In this document: positions 37,001 through 49,400 of the stretch, in pieces | Numbering within the stretch: the stretch's first letter is position 1 | How the letters are laid out: every line of letters starts with the position of its first letter | NCBI GenBank assembly: GCA_000149265.1 | Contig: CH003275.1 | Coordinates: forward strand, 2,442,344-2,506,343 | Reading direction: 5' to 3' | Length of the DNA stretch: 64,000 nt | Source of the DNA: Ciona savignyi | Lineage: Eukaryota; Chordata; Ascidiacea; Phlebobranchia; Cionidae | Notes under the pieces: generated by a model | Databases searched by the model: none | What the model saw: only the letters and a program-made list of their open reading frames with translations | Told to the model about the DNA's origin: nothing | Translations under genes and position numbers: made by a program

Positions 37001-40000
37001 TATACAAATAAAAACATATAAGTTTAAAGATATACAAATAAACAAAATATAAGTTTAAAGATACAAATAAACAAAATTTAAATTTAAAGATATAGAAATA
37101 AACAAAATATAAATTTAAAGATATAGAAAAACACAAAATAAAAATTTAAAAGATATACAAATAAAAAAATATAAGTTTAAAGATATACAAATAAACAAAA
37201 TATAAGTTTAAAGATATACAAATAAACAAAATATAAATTTAAAGATATATAAACAAACAAAATATAAATTTAAAGATATACTAATAAACAAAATATAACT
37301 TTAAAGATATACAAATAAACAAAATTTAAATTTAAAGATATAGAAATAAACAAAATATGAATTTAAAGATATACAAATAAACAAAATTTAAATTTAAAGA
37401 TATATAAACAACAAAATATAAATTTAAAGATATACTAATAAACAAAATATAACTTTAAAGATATAGAAATAAACAAAATTTAAATTTAAAGATATAGAAA
37501 TAAACAAAATATAAATTTAAAGATATACAAGTACAGAAATTATAACTTTAACGACATATAAATAAACATAATTTAAGTTTAAAGATATACAAATCAACAA
37601 AATATAAATTTAAAGATATACAAATAAACAAAATATATATTTAAAGATATACAAATAACCAGCAACGGATCAAATACATACCAAGAAGGAGTTGTTAATA
37701 ATTAAACTGAAGATCTCAGTGAAGTATGTTTTATCGATATGTTCCACGCCGGAATTTCTTGTAGCAAGTATAATCATCACTATTATGGTGGCGAACGCGG
37801 TCAGCATGCCCAAGCTGATTCCTGTAATGGTGGATGATGTATAAACAAATCGTTATGGGAAGAAAAAATTACACTAAACAATGTATTCATGGATATCCTC
37901 TGGTAACCAAAAGAAATCCGCATTTTAAATATTTTCATTCCTTTTAACGTTAGATATATTGTGAACGTGGCCGTGTTACTGAAACTATTGCAATATGTAA
38001 AAAAATGCGGTATAGAGGTATATTATTTTCAAATTCTATTAACTTTTTAAAATTCCTTTGATTAGTGCAATGCCAATAAGACCACACTGTCCGAAGAAAC
38101 TGTTTTAAAACATTGAACTTTTACTGCCATCGGCTTACTCGCACAGCAGTCAAATATGTTGTTATTATTGTTTTTGAGGCATTGTGGTCTATAGAGGGGA
38201 AAAGTTTAAATGGTCTGATTGGGTAGATAGTGGGTTCCAGTTTCAACTTGACTTTCTTTGGATTGTGTTCGTGGATAAAGCTACTTACGTACGGTTACTG
38301 CGTGGTCTAGTTAAATTAAACGAATCGCTTAATAACTAAAGTTATCATGAATACAACCCACAATGAATTCACCACAGTAAGCTTTGTCAATCGAAATAGC
38401 CGTGAGAAGTTAATCTGACATTTCCCAGACTGTCTCTGTCCCAAATAAATTTCCTGCGCGTTATCGTATCACGGGTCCGACTAATGTATTTCTGTTATAC
38501 CGAATTAATAGTTCGTCCGTCACCTGTAAATATGTTTACACAATAATCAGCTTAAGCTTACCGATGTAAGAGCCGAACAGCTGGTAACTTGGCTTGACCA
38601 CTTTTTCGTACGGCGGTGGCAGTTTTCCCACGTTTCTCCACGTCACATACAGCATACATGACGCAACAAGGCTGAATTCGATCAGGAAAGGGAACATGAA
38701 CTTCTCGGCAACATGTACTATCTTGCAAAGGTAGGAATGGCAGGCACAAGAATCCGCCGTTTCTACCCCGATCATCGCTAAAAAGGTAACAAAAAGGAAC
38801 CAAGTTAGGATGACATCCTATAGATAGGATACGATATTTATATTTATTGTGGTGAATAGGAAAACGCAAGGGGCTTTAACACTAGGGTAATCGTCAGGTT
38901 ACCTCACGCCCACTGTCGGGTTACACAAGCTATTGCCATGTGCTGTGTATGAATCAGACGTTCCTTTAATTTAGTAAAACCCATCATTTTACTGGGTACA
39001 GGTAATGTTCGTTAAGTGCTAGTCCAAAGGACACGGCCGGCTATCTAGTGACCAGTTTCGAACCTTTGGCCGAAAGGCACTAACTCTAGTTGGTGGTAGC
39101 TCAGATTATAATATACAACCCCTATCGACAATTTGAATATTATCATCAAAACCAGGATAAGGGCCCCTAAACGGTTGTCAGATTAGCTTTTGCCAACCGT
39201 ACGTTTACGGATTTATTACATGTTTTATATGATTGTGACGTTCTTACAATTCATTAATCCACTTGGTTAAGGTGACGTCCTGTTTTGCCCAAAGACACTA
39301 ACGACCAGCAAGCGTCCCGTTTTAATTACATTACATGTAAGTTTATAGTAAGAATGAGATGAGACACAACAGGTGGTTTTTACCTTCACTTAACGCTAAT
39401 GACTATGTATTGGCCTATCTGGCTGGTTTGGCAACCCAAGATTAATCCGTATCACACATTATGAAGTTTACTGAGTTGTCATGCAAGCCGCGTACTTATC
39501 GAAATAGGGCTATATTCAGTATTTAAATGATTCATAGACTATTTCAAACCCAACTGATTAAATTATAAAGTATAACTTACCAGTGGTTGTGTAACCGGTA
39601 ATTCCTGATCCCAATTCGTCAGAGATATTATTGTGGTGGAGAATTAATGGAGTTGCCTCGTGTGGTTTGCTTGAAGAAGATCCTAAAATGTGTTTCATTA
39701 GTGAACAGTCCTCAAATGACACTAAGAGTTATATGAGTTATTGGATATGGTACATAGCTGCGAATAATTTACCATTTAAATTTATATATGCCATTACTTT
39801 CTTAAAAAAAAACAATAATTAAAAAAACACACAAAATTAAAAGGTAAGCGATAAAAAAGCAATAGTCATTATAACACACCATCGAAAATAAAATTAAAAC
39901 ATTTAAAAAATATATATACGGGCAATTTTTACATAATTTTTTACCAAGTTTATAAACGTTATTTATGTTTTTTTCAAAAAAGGGAAAATATTTTTTTTAA

Positions 40001-43000
40001 ATCAACAAATTCTTTGCCAATAATCGGTTTAACCTGACCTGACTTTAACCTAACGAGCGTGTTTTGGATGACGTAAGACGGTATGTCGAATTTACGAAGA
40101 CATGTCTGACTAGGTGCGCTTATACATATGTCGACCCTATAATTACCCCAATGTGTGGTACACCTCACAGTCGTTAATAAAATAAATTTTCAAGTGATCT
40201 TACACCAACAGTCGGGCTGTCGCGGATATTGCAGTTAGCTGCATATACAACGTCAATATTGACTGATCTACTGGATAGATGGAACGTGTTCTACATATAA
40301 ATAGCCTATATTTATTTAACGAACCAATGATGGGCTTGTTAGTAAGACCGTTTTTGTATAGAAAGCGGTATATCAAACGGCGAATAAACCATGCATTCTT
40401 GCTAATTTGATTGCTCAAAAGAATTCTATATAAAACTGTCTAAGTGACGAGCCCACTATGGGTTCGAAACTTGGCCCTGTAAAAAAATCATTGGGCACAA
40501 AGGCGTGACCAGGCTGAATATTAAAAAATGACCAGGGTGAATATCGAACCAGTCCTGTCCGGGATGGAAATTCGTTTTTATTTCCCATTGACTAAATGGC
40601 GGAGGAGAATGCAAACTAGAAAGTAAAGTAAAATTCTTACCGGAATGGCCATTTGCGTTTGGATTTAATGCAACCACTGTCTCAGACACCACAGATTCAA
40701 TCCACGTCGAGAGATTAGTCGCTATTAATAACATTAACCCGGTCCTGAAACATTTAAATATAAATTATACCAACTTATAACTCTGTATATAAATGAAAAA
40801 AATGTATGACATGTTAGACACATAACTTCAGGTAATATCGATCTTACAATCTTTCGGTTGAAGAACCGATGCATTTAGTGCTATTTTATGGTTTGGTTGC
40901 TAGTTTGGTATTCGTTGTAAACCGCAAAATCGAAGGATAAGTAAGGTGTAGAGCAGTGCTTCTCAAATGGTGCGCCGCGGCACACTGGTGCGCCACATGG
41001 GTTAACTAGGTGCGCCACACTTGCATTTCGTAAATTTACGACAGAGTGTGCATAGATAATAAACCACTAAATGGTTAGTGTCTAGTTCGTTATTTTCCAT
41101 TATAACGTTTTTCGGTGTTGAAATTATTTAAATTAAACGTTAAATTTTCAATATTTTTCCTAAATTGTTTGAGTATTTAAAATATTGTTCTGACATCCCT
41201 TGCAAACTGCGCCCGTTCGTTTCTTAATTGGTCTCGGGTGCGCCACGAGGTCAAAAAGATCGAGAACCACTGGTGTAGAGTAACGAAATCGATAGGTTAC
41301 CTTGGAAGAACCGACGCATCGGGCAGAAAGAGTTTCGTGTATCGGAATATGAAAACGCTTTGGTTCATGACAAAGAAGAGGTGCAGTGCAGAGATGACAG
41401 CAGACAAGTAATGCGCCGAACATTCTTCGTTGTCGTCGATTGTGTGGGAGAGAAACTCCATACTATCTTTCAACACGATCGCTGTCCCGAAGATTATTAT
41501 CACCCCTGAAATTTGGAATTCATAACATGATGGTATAGGATTGTGTATGTTTTATCGACGTAAATGGAAGAGTTATAATAAAAGCAATTCTTGTATTATT
41601 TTTGCATATATGTTAAAGCCTTATAACACGGGTTATTTTTTAAATGGCGCTCAAAGTAAAGTTAGCAGAGAATTTCGATGTGTTATATGTGTGAGACGCT
41701 CCTGCAGTTATAGTGGACCCCCTTAATCTATTGGGCTCAGGCGATATCTGAAAAGTGTCGTGGCCAAGGACAGCGGGTAGTTCCAATCCCACAACCTCAC
41801 GGTTAATGCAAATCACCGACCTTTTACCGATTGTAAACATGAAAACGCCTTCTAAATATATATAAGTATTTTCAACCACTGCATGTGGGTATCGACTTGG
41901 CTGTTGGCTCAGCGCGAGTTTTGCAAGCCAATTTAATATATGTTAAACAGTCTAATTGTAAAAGGAACGTAAATTGATCATACATCAATTCTTAAAAGGA
42001 ACGTAAATTGATCATACATCACGGAAGATAAGGAACGACAGTCGTTAACATATAAATAATCTTAATTTTGCCTAGTACCTACAGTTTGTTCACCAATATT
42101 AGGCGTTATTTATTTTATTTTGTCTTGTGTTGAACAGAAAACTACTAAAATGCTCGCATGGTTAGTTTTGTTATTTGTTTATATATAATTCTGTCGCTAG
42201 TGCAGTTCGGTCTTTTAGAATCGCCTTCGGATCCACTCGGGTATTGTTACATCAAATGTTACATCGCGTAGACACGTGCCGTGTACGTGCTGTAAACCAC
42301 TAAACAGTTAAACTGCCAAGATGGAACGCACATCTAAGAAAGTGTGTTCGGTGGTAACCGTTTAACTTAAACAGGACCGGTTGCGAAGTGGTTAATGCCA
42401 TCGATTCATATACTGGATGACATTTAAAATTCAAACACAGCGTCGAGCCCATATTAGGTGTACAAATTTTACACCAAGTACACGAAATACAGAAATGACC
42501 TGGCGAAGGACCTGGTGGTTTTTGGTTCCAAACCAGTTACAGCATTAGACATCTCATTATTATTTTGCAAAAATATTTTGAATCTAATTGATGGATTGTT
42601 GCCATTCTTAACGGATATCGATTCAATGTCAGGTACAATATTTTAAAAACGACCCCTAACAGTTGTAATCAAATTAAACGTTGGCATTCTTAATGGACTA
42701 TACGAGAAACTCTTACCTTTTAGCCAGCGATTGGTCGATTGATTGGTTTTGGACACGAGGTTGTAATAAAGAGTCCAAATTATACAAATCCCGTACAATA
42801 TGATCATGTAAATATCCACGTCGTTGCCGGTGATCTATAAATTATTCATTTTTTAACTTTTGCTATGAAAACCGCAAGAGGACTAATGCGTTCCGCACTA
42901 GTCAACATACATTAAAAGAATATTTGAGAAAAACACTGTTGTTGAACTGTAGCTCTTAGATATGAAACTATTTAGCTCCAATTTTTAATTATTTTGAAGG

Positions 43001-45013
43001 TGCCCTTACAAAAATGTACACAGAATGTCACAAATGAAACAAATAAATAGATAAAAAACAAACAGATGAATAAATAACCGATAAATAAACAGATAATATT
43101 ATAACTATAAGTCCAATTTATGACGATAAAAAAATCTCGCCGCATAGAAACAAATGTATTTTTACTAATTTCTTTGAAAAAATATTTTTTTAAATGGGAA
43201 AATGGCAGGAATATCATTGAAACATAATAATTATTGCGTAATTTAGCTTCAGATACTCACGCGAGTTGTAATTGCCTCCGATAATTTAATCACCAAAGTC
43301 ACGACAACAATTATCATCGCCAGAATTCCGGAGAAAAAGGACGAGGCGCCATTTTTGAGAAAAACATTGCTCTTTGCTTTTATAATGTCCCGTGCCTGTT
43401 CTGCATCGTACGTTCTGTAGAAGCGGGGTATAATAAGTTTTCCGTTACTTTTACTCTGGATTTGAACCTTGAATCCCTGGTTTTGTTACTTATAGATCCG
43501 TTTGTAAATTGTTGGTTGCTTTTACCGTTTGATGGTCGTGCAACCACGCAGATCCGTAACAAGACCGTCTAATAACGCAAAACAACTCGAATTTTATCAA
43601 AACGTTTTGATTTGAGATACATCTAAATGATACTAGATTTAAATTCCACTTAACTGCGCCAAAATAATATTAAAATTTAATTTTTATTGCAAACTAGCCT
43701 GGGCTTTTTTATTATCATTAACTGGAATATACTGCTAGGTTAAAGCAATGTCCCTGAAGTACCTGCAACAAAGACTTACGTAGCGAGAAACTGGTTGGTT
43801 TTAAGATAAATTCACATGACTAGTACTCAAGAAGGGCATTAATGTAACATTTATGCAAATGCGTATGTGCTTTAAAATATTTTGATTAAAAATAATGGTA
43901 TCGACCCCACATCATTTTTGATACATATTTGGCATGTACTTTCAACAACAAAAACAAAGATTTTATTCTGCTAATTGTAAAAAGACAATACAGTATATAA
44001 TTACACCATTCGTTATGAATGTTCTTAAGGACGCCGATGACGTAAAACAGAGAATACATTTTTCAAACAACATATAGATTCCCCACATTTTTTTAAATGG
44101 GCAAATTACTAATTTAACAATACAAATTAATAAAGGTCAAATATATTAAGTTATCATTTAAAAAATTTTACCTGTAAAATGGTGGCTTGTTTTATTCTAT
44201 ATTATGCTAGGAGGTAAAATATTAAATCCGTTTTATTTGACCTTTTTCGTGTCGAAATTTTACATTTGTTTTCCTTAATTTTGGTATTTTGTCAAATATA
44301 GTTGGTAAAAAATGTGGAGTTTATTTTATATAACCTCTCATATTTTTTTTAATAAACTTAGATCTGGCTGCCAAGCGAAATGGTTTACAAAAGACTCGTT
44401 CACAAATGATATTACACATGACATAAGCCCTACACGGTTTTAAAAAAAAGTATGCTGGGTTAAGTGTAAATTAGACATGCTATTAAGTAACCACTTTTAA
44501 TACAGTTAAACAAATGTTATTTCCAGGATTTTATCTGCTGTCTGTGAAATATGCTTCTTTGCATTTCTTCCATAAAACAAGCACAGTGATAAGTGATTGA
44601 TGCAATTTTATTGTGTAATGTATTTGATAAACTAATGTTTTTCGCTGGGCACGCGTGTCAAAAACATTTTAAACTATTAAGTAGGATCGATGCCATTATT
44701 TTTAGTCAAAGTTATTTATGTCAAAATCCATGCAAGCAGACATGATACAGCATACATTCATTCAATGCGTATCCAATTAATTATTTTATATCCTCATAGT
44801 GTCTAAGCAACCCTTATAAAGAAACCATAACGTCCGCATTTATGACCGACTTTTATTAGCCATAAAGACATAATTTATTAACTATTAAAAACAATACAAT
44901 AACACTTACTGGACGTGAACTCGGGTATTCCCCCGTCTGTAAACAACATGGTTGTCAGCTAAATGCTCCAACGGCGTCCCTCCGTTCTCCAGGTCGGCAC
45001 ATCTGCTTGCCAT
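34012..45013 (-). CDS. OTOP: Otopetrin-like proton channel A (11 exons, complete)
   Basis: Otopetrins are 12-helix plasma-membrane proton channels. Exons in transcript order: 44910-45013, 43261-43414, 42717-42834, 41301-41505, 40641-40744, 39581-39682, 38562-38777, 37682-37821, 35860-36114, 35235-35317, 34012-34663; 710 residues, phases closed. Hydrophobic segments fall at about 60-82, 91-109, 127-140, 158-178, 195-212, 275-306 (likely more than helix spacing), 335-356, 381-402, 418-440, 455-475, 645-660 and 682-696. Family hallmarks: GLMLLIATNLSTW, FLIEFSLVASCMLYVTWRNV, GLQREP and C-terminal MHSAGCLFE. A ~150-residue hydrophilic segment sits before the last two helices, encoded in the large final exon. 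Its N-terminus YRRGNTRVHV is shared with copy B. Length is above the ~560-610 of vertebrate OTOPs. The start ATG at 45011-45013 is supported by this shared N-terminus. Confidence 0.9.
34898..35198 (+). mobile_element. tRNA-derived SINE, full length
   Basis: A fine copy: CCGGCCCGTTAGTCTAACGG head, TGCAGGTGCGAAACTGG B-box area, tail TATCCTATTC. It is antisense within the otopetrin A intron between exons 10 and 11. A second tRNA-like family member (GGTTGACGCGACCGATACAT) directly precedes it at about 34810-34890. Confidence 0.9.
35380..35832 (+). repeat. Second tRNA-like repeat family (two copies)
   Basis: At about 35390-35490 and 35750-35832: a head TGGCTGAATGGTTAACGCAA or ACCGAATGGTTAACACGACC, then TACAAAACGGTTTTGATGAC-type sequence. 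Relatives lie at 22055-22150, 34810-34890, 40325-40470, 42385-42450, 47402-47460 and 47620-47720. It differs from the abundant SINE and resembles a class II (Leu/Ser-type) tRNA head. Confidence 0.6.
36775..37672. repeat. ~31-bp AT-rich minisatellite (~28 units)
   Basis: Units of AAAGATATACAAATAAACA then AAATATAAATTT, with point variants (ATAACTT, TTTAAATTT). The array ends about 10 bp beyond the donor of otopetrin A exon 8 at 37682, so nearly the whole intron towards exon 9 is satellite. Confidence 0.95.
38820..39080 (-). mobile_element. tRNA-derived SINE, worn copy
   Basis: Sense to otopetrin A, with its tail (TAGGATACGATATTTATA on plus) about 40 bp from the acceptor of exon 7 at 38777. The head has lost part of the A-box area. 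Confidence 0.75.
40954..41272. mobile_element. hAT-type MITE with perfect 8-bp target duplication
   Basis: 319 bp, flanked on both sides by GTGTAGAG (40946-40953 and 41273-41280). Termini are CAGTGCTTCTCAAA and GAGAACCACTG, imperfect inverted repeats of hAT type. The ends are rich in GGTGCGCCA, and there is no open frame. It is inserted 20 bp downstream of the otopetrin A exon 4 donor. Confidence 0.9.
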
Positions 45014-46409
45014 TTTATACGTTACCAACAAGCCGCGGTAGAAATCAATGGCCTACAAACAAGACTAGAAGGCCAATCTTTTTAAACGTATTATCTATCA
45101 CCTAAGTAAGTTTTAGAAGGTGAAAGATATCGTGACGCGCGCGCGTTCTTTTATGTATTTTAAATATTTATATACTTTTACTTTTGTATTCCACTTTACT
45201 ATGTTGACTGTTGTACAATTATTTGTTTTTAATTTACGATTTTAACAGGTTGATGTTTTTATCCGTCAGAATTAATTCTGGTTTTTCAACATTTATATAC
45301 ACGTATGTCGGTAGTAATTTTAATTGTTCTTAGCGGTAAATGAGGTGATCGTGTCCAGTCATGTTTTTAGACACAATTCATCGTGTCTTTCCTGTTTTAA
45401 AACTCCAAGTTTTTCTCCTTTGGTTTTGAAGTCCACTAACTGGTTTACTATTGATGCTGGTCTTAATGATTTATGCTTATTTTTAAGTTCGTATTAAAGT
45501 GCAACGCAGCATTTCTTAGTCAGACGGCAGGCCCTTAAGTTCTGACATCATACTTAATTTTGTTACATTATCCAAAGAAACTTTATGACTACTAAACACA
45601 ATTCAGCCAAAAAATACATGCAAAATTCGCGATCGGATTTACAAATGTTCTAATGACTATACTTTTACTCGAGTCGAATTCTATATAACAAACTAAACTT
45701 AGTGTGAATTTATACCAAAATTCTCACTAGTTCTTTTAATAAAAAATAGATATAGTTATATACCTATATGTAATACATCCATTTATAGTTCTGACGCCTG
45801 TCAGCTAAAACTATGTTTGAACGCCAAGCACTGCGCTCGCCTTAAATATCGACTGACCTATCTAGAAATGACCCACCTTCAATAATACGCGGCGACATAA
45901 TTGCCTGAAGGCCTTCAAATCGGCACCTTTTTTGAAAATAAAGGGCCAATTTTCTCAGTGGCCTGTTTTTCTTCTATTTCACTCACAGTGTTACACAACA
46001 CCTGTAAACACGGGGTAGACTCGTCTGACTTGGAAGTAAGTGGCCAGCCTGAATGCCTAATCACACCTAAAACGTTTGTATTGATTTTACTATAAGCTGA
46101 CAACAGAAAAATAAATTTGCAAATGAATTTTCACTTTGCCCTACATCAAAGCCAACTACGAATCGGCCTATTTTACGTAAGGGTGCTGAAATTAAATGTA
46201 TTGATTTATCGGTGCCATCATTTTCAATAACTATTAATTAAAACAAAATTCAAAATTTAATTGCAAAAAAATAACATTATTAGTACATGATTGAGTTTCT
46301 TTAAACCCATTAGCGTGTCTCGTGCGTAAGGGGAGAGTGTTGTATATGCAAGCAATAACAATGCATTTTCTCGCGAGTATAACGTAATATGTACAATTTT
46401 CACTGCTGG
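45014..46409. other. Spacer between otopetrin A start and otopetrin B end
   Basis: AT-rich 1.4 kb that must contain the otopetrin A promoter and the B 3' UTR. GACGCGCGCGCGTT at 45134-45147 is the only GC-rich spot. No coding signal is visible; overlapping short frames on both strands at 45901-46103 look accidental. Confidence 0.6.
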
Positions 46410-49400
46410 TTAGGCGAAGGACCACATTTCGAACAAACACCCTGCCGAATGCATGTGGTAAAACAAACTTAGGGGCCTGCAGACCATTATAATTGTAGTC
46501 CAAGCACTGCTACCAAAGAATTCTGTCTGGTAAAGGTATACCTCGAATGCGGTTCCATTCACCGACATAAAAACCCATAGGCTTGCGTTTGTGATAAGTA
46601 GAAACATTATGACGTCTCTTAACCTGCAGCGAGTTTTATCGGGTCGCGACACTCGGCTTTCTTTAACGATTTTCAGAATCGTTTCTTTTTTGATGGGAGA
46701 AGGAACATCTTCTATAATAACTTTGTCTGTATCGTCTATGATTTCAGGGATTTGAGTATTTTCAGATTGGTTACTGTCGTCATCGGAGGTTATTAAGATT
46801 TTCGGCCCGGAAATTGTCGGTAAATCCCCGCCGCTTTTCATTTCGTTCTCGATGTTTCGGGCCGGCTGGAAATTAGTCATGGGGACATTGGCATTTAAGC
46901 CAGCTGTCGCGTTACGGGGCTGGTTATTCGCAAGTGCAGATACCACTGATGTGAGTGAACCGAGCCGACTTCTCAGGTAAGTTTTATTATCAAAGCCCGA
47001 GGCAATGGAACTGCTGGAATCACTGTCGTCGTCGACTTGCGTGCCCTTTAAATGCTCCGTGATTCTGAGAAGTTACCACGAAATCCGGTTAATATTTGAA
47101 AGATTTTATAAAAGTTTATACATTTTGCCCGAAGTTAATAATGGATGACCCTTTTCCGGCCAGTCTCGATTACTTTTACCAGAAATGTTTATATGATACC
47201 CGGAAAACTAGTCTATTCCCGAAACTTACCCTCTTTTGAGATCATCGCCGATTTCCTTTGACGACATAGACGTCATTGGTTCGCGATGCAAACCCCATAC
47301 AATGAATACAGTCTGCCAAATCAACAAAGAATAAAAAATTAACAAATGTCCCGGCTCAGTTTTGATCCTTTAGGCTTGTCACTAAGTCCGTTTTTTTTAT
47401 AAATGACGTGTATATGAATCGGTCGCGTTAACCATTCGGCCACACGACCGTTAAAGAAATACTATGTTCATAACTGTGTAAATAAGAAGTTGTCTGGATA
47501 CCTCGTATGTACAATTGTGTTACCGGGGCTGTGATTTTTTTTGTATACGGTTGGGCCATTACATTTGTTTTTGTTTGCCCGTTAAATGACCAGGTCCTAG
47601 CACCTTTTTTACCGAGCGAAGTTTCGTAGCCTTGATTGGCTCGTCGCCAGGACCGTTTTTGTATAGAAGTCGGGATATGTATCGGTCGCGTTAACCATTC
47701 GGCCACATGACCATACCGGGATCGAGCACTTATCAGCAGGCAGTGACTACGAAAGGACACACATCACCTGTTCTTATCAAATATTTTAAAAGCTTAGTGT
47801 GTAGTCTTTCAGCCGAAAACTTACGGGATAAAACCTTGGCTGGTCGGTTTTGTTCTTAGGTGAGATACTTAGCGGACTTTTTACCCATATCTAGTGGATT
47901 AATGGCAGGTAGTTAAATGAACGTCCCTATTATGTACAAAACATTACAATAGTTCCAGTAACCCGACGGTGAGCGAGAGGTAAACGATTTACCGTGTGAA
48001 AAAATATAAATATTCTATTCAGGTAGCGCAGTTTTACAATTACGTATAAATGGGTTGGAAAATATAAAATATGTCAATCATGTACAATATACGATAATCA
48101 CTTTGGTAATCTCAAAATTTTCATGGGATGCATCAACAACCCTTGAATTCCCCATTTTTTAACATAAAAATAGTGACTATCTATCCTAGTCTACAAACCT
48201 GAAAAATAGACTGCAGCAGGTCGATGAACGGATTGAAAAACGTGATTTCCCAAACTGCAATTTTATTATCATTTCCAGCTAATACGGCAAGGATTGAAAA
48301 AATATCGGCGGCCATCGGTCCAAACAAGCATATGATTAGGAGAGCTTGATCAAGGAGCTCCGACACGTGAAGTGGTCGGCAAATTTTCCGGAATAGGTAG
48401 AACCCGTAGAAGCATGCAAGTAGCATGCTTATTTGTAGACCAATCTAGGATAGGATATTCATGTTTATCCCCGTGAATGGGAAAACCAAGGGGGTTAACA
48501 CACGGGCAATCGTCAGATCACCGCGCGCCCATCGTCGGATTACCGAAGCTATTGCAGTGTGTTGTGTATGATTCACACGTTTATTCAATTTGATAGAACC
48601 TTTAATCCGCTTGGTTCAGGCAATGTTCATTAAGTGCCTTGTCCAAGGACACAACCGACTAGCTAGCGACCAGTTTCGTACCTGCAACATTTCGGTTAAA
48701 AGGCGAGGCACTTAACCGCCAGACTAACCGGTCGGAATATGAGAAACATGGAAGATGGAATCTGGTCGTGTCAGGCTACTCGAATAAAAACAAGTAACCC
48801 AAAAAATAGCTTTCGTAACCAAATTGTATGACCAAAAAAATCTGGTTATTAAACTCGTGTTATAACAAATCTATAGGCAACGCGTTCCTTCGTAATTTAG
48901 AAACAAGTTTTTTAAACCTCCATTTTTGCGTGAAAAATCATTTGGTATTAACCGTAAGTCTGTTAGCCTGAGTAAGATTGACCTGGTGCATATAGGATAT
49001 TAATGTGTTATCACTGTATGAAAAAACGCATAAGAATTATCACATTGGCGATCATCAGATTACCTCGTGAATAGGTAATGTAAACTTGACGAATTCAACA
49101 ACACGACAATAATTGACTACTCTTACCAGGAAAGAACTGAATACAACGAGGTAGGTGAATTCGGTAAAGTAATCCCGATCATCGCGACTCACACTGGTAT
49201 ACCCGGTGCCCATAATTATTATGATAACGACGGAAACGAAAAATGCAAAGCCACCAAGTGCCGCTCCTGTTAATTTAAATTATGTATATTACGACACTTA
49301 TGACTATCACCGATGGAAAATGCGTGGGGGTAAATCAAATTTTTTGATTGATTCTCCCCCACAAAGAGATAATAGGTTTTTTAAGATGTTTATGAAAATA

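Noticed and set aside
45901-46103. Overlapping short frames on opposite strands
   Set aside because: Sixty-odd codons, no homology or splice support; consistent with chance in the spacer between the otopetrins.
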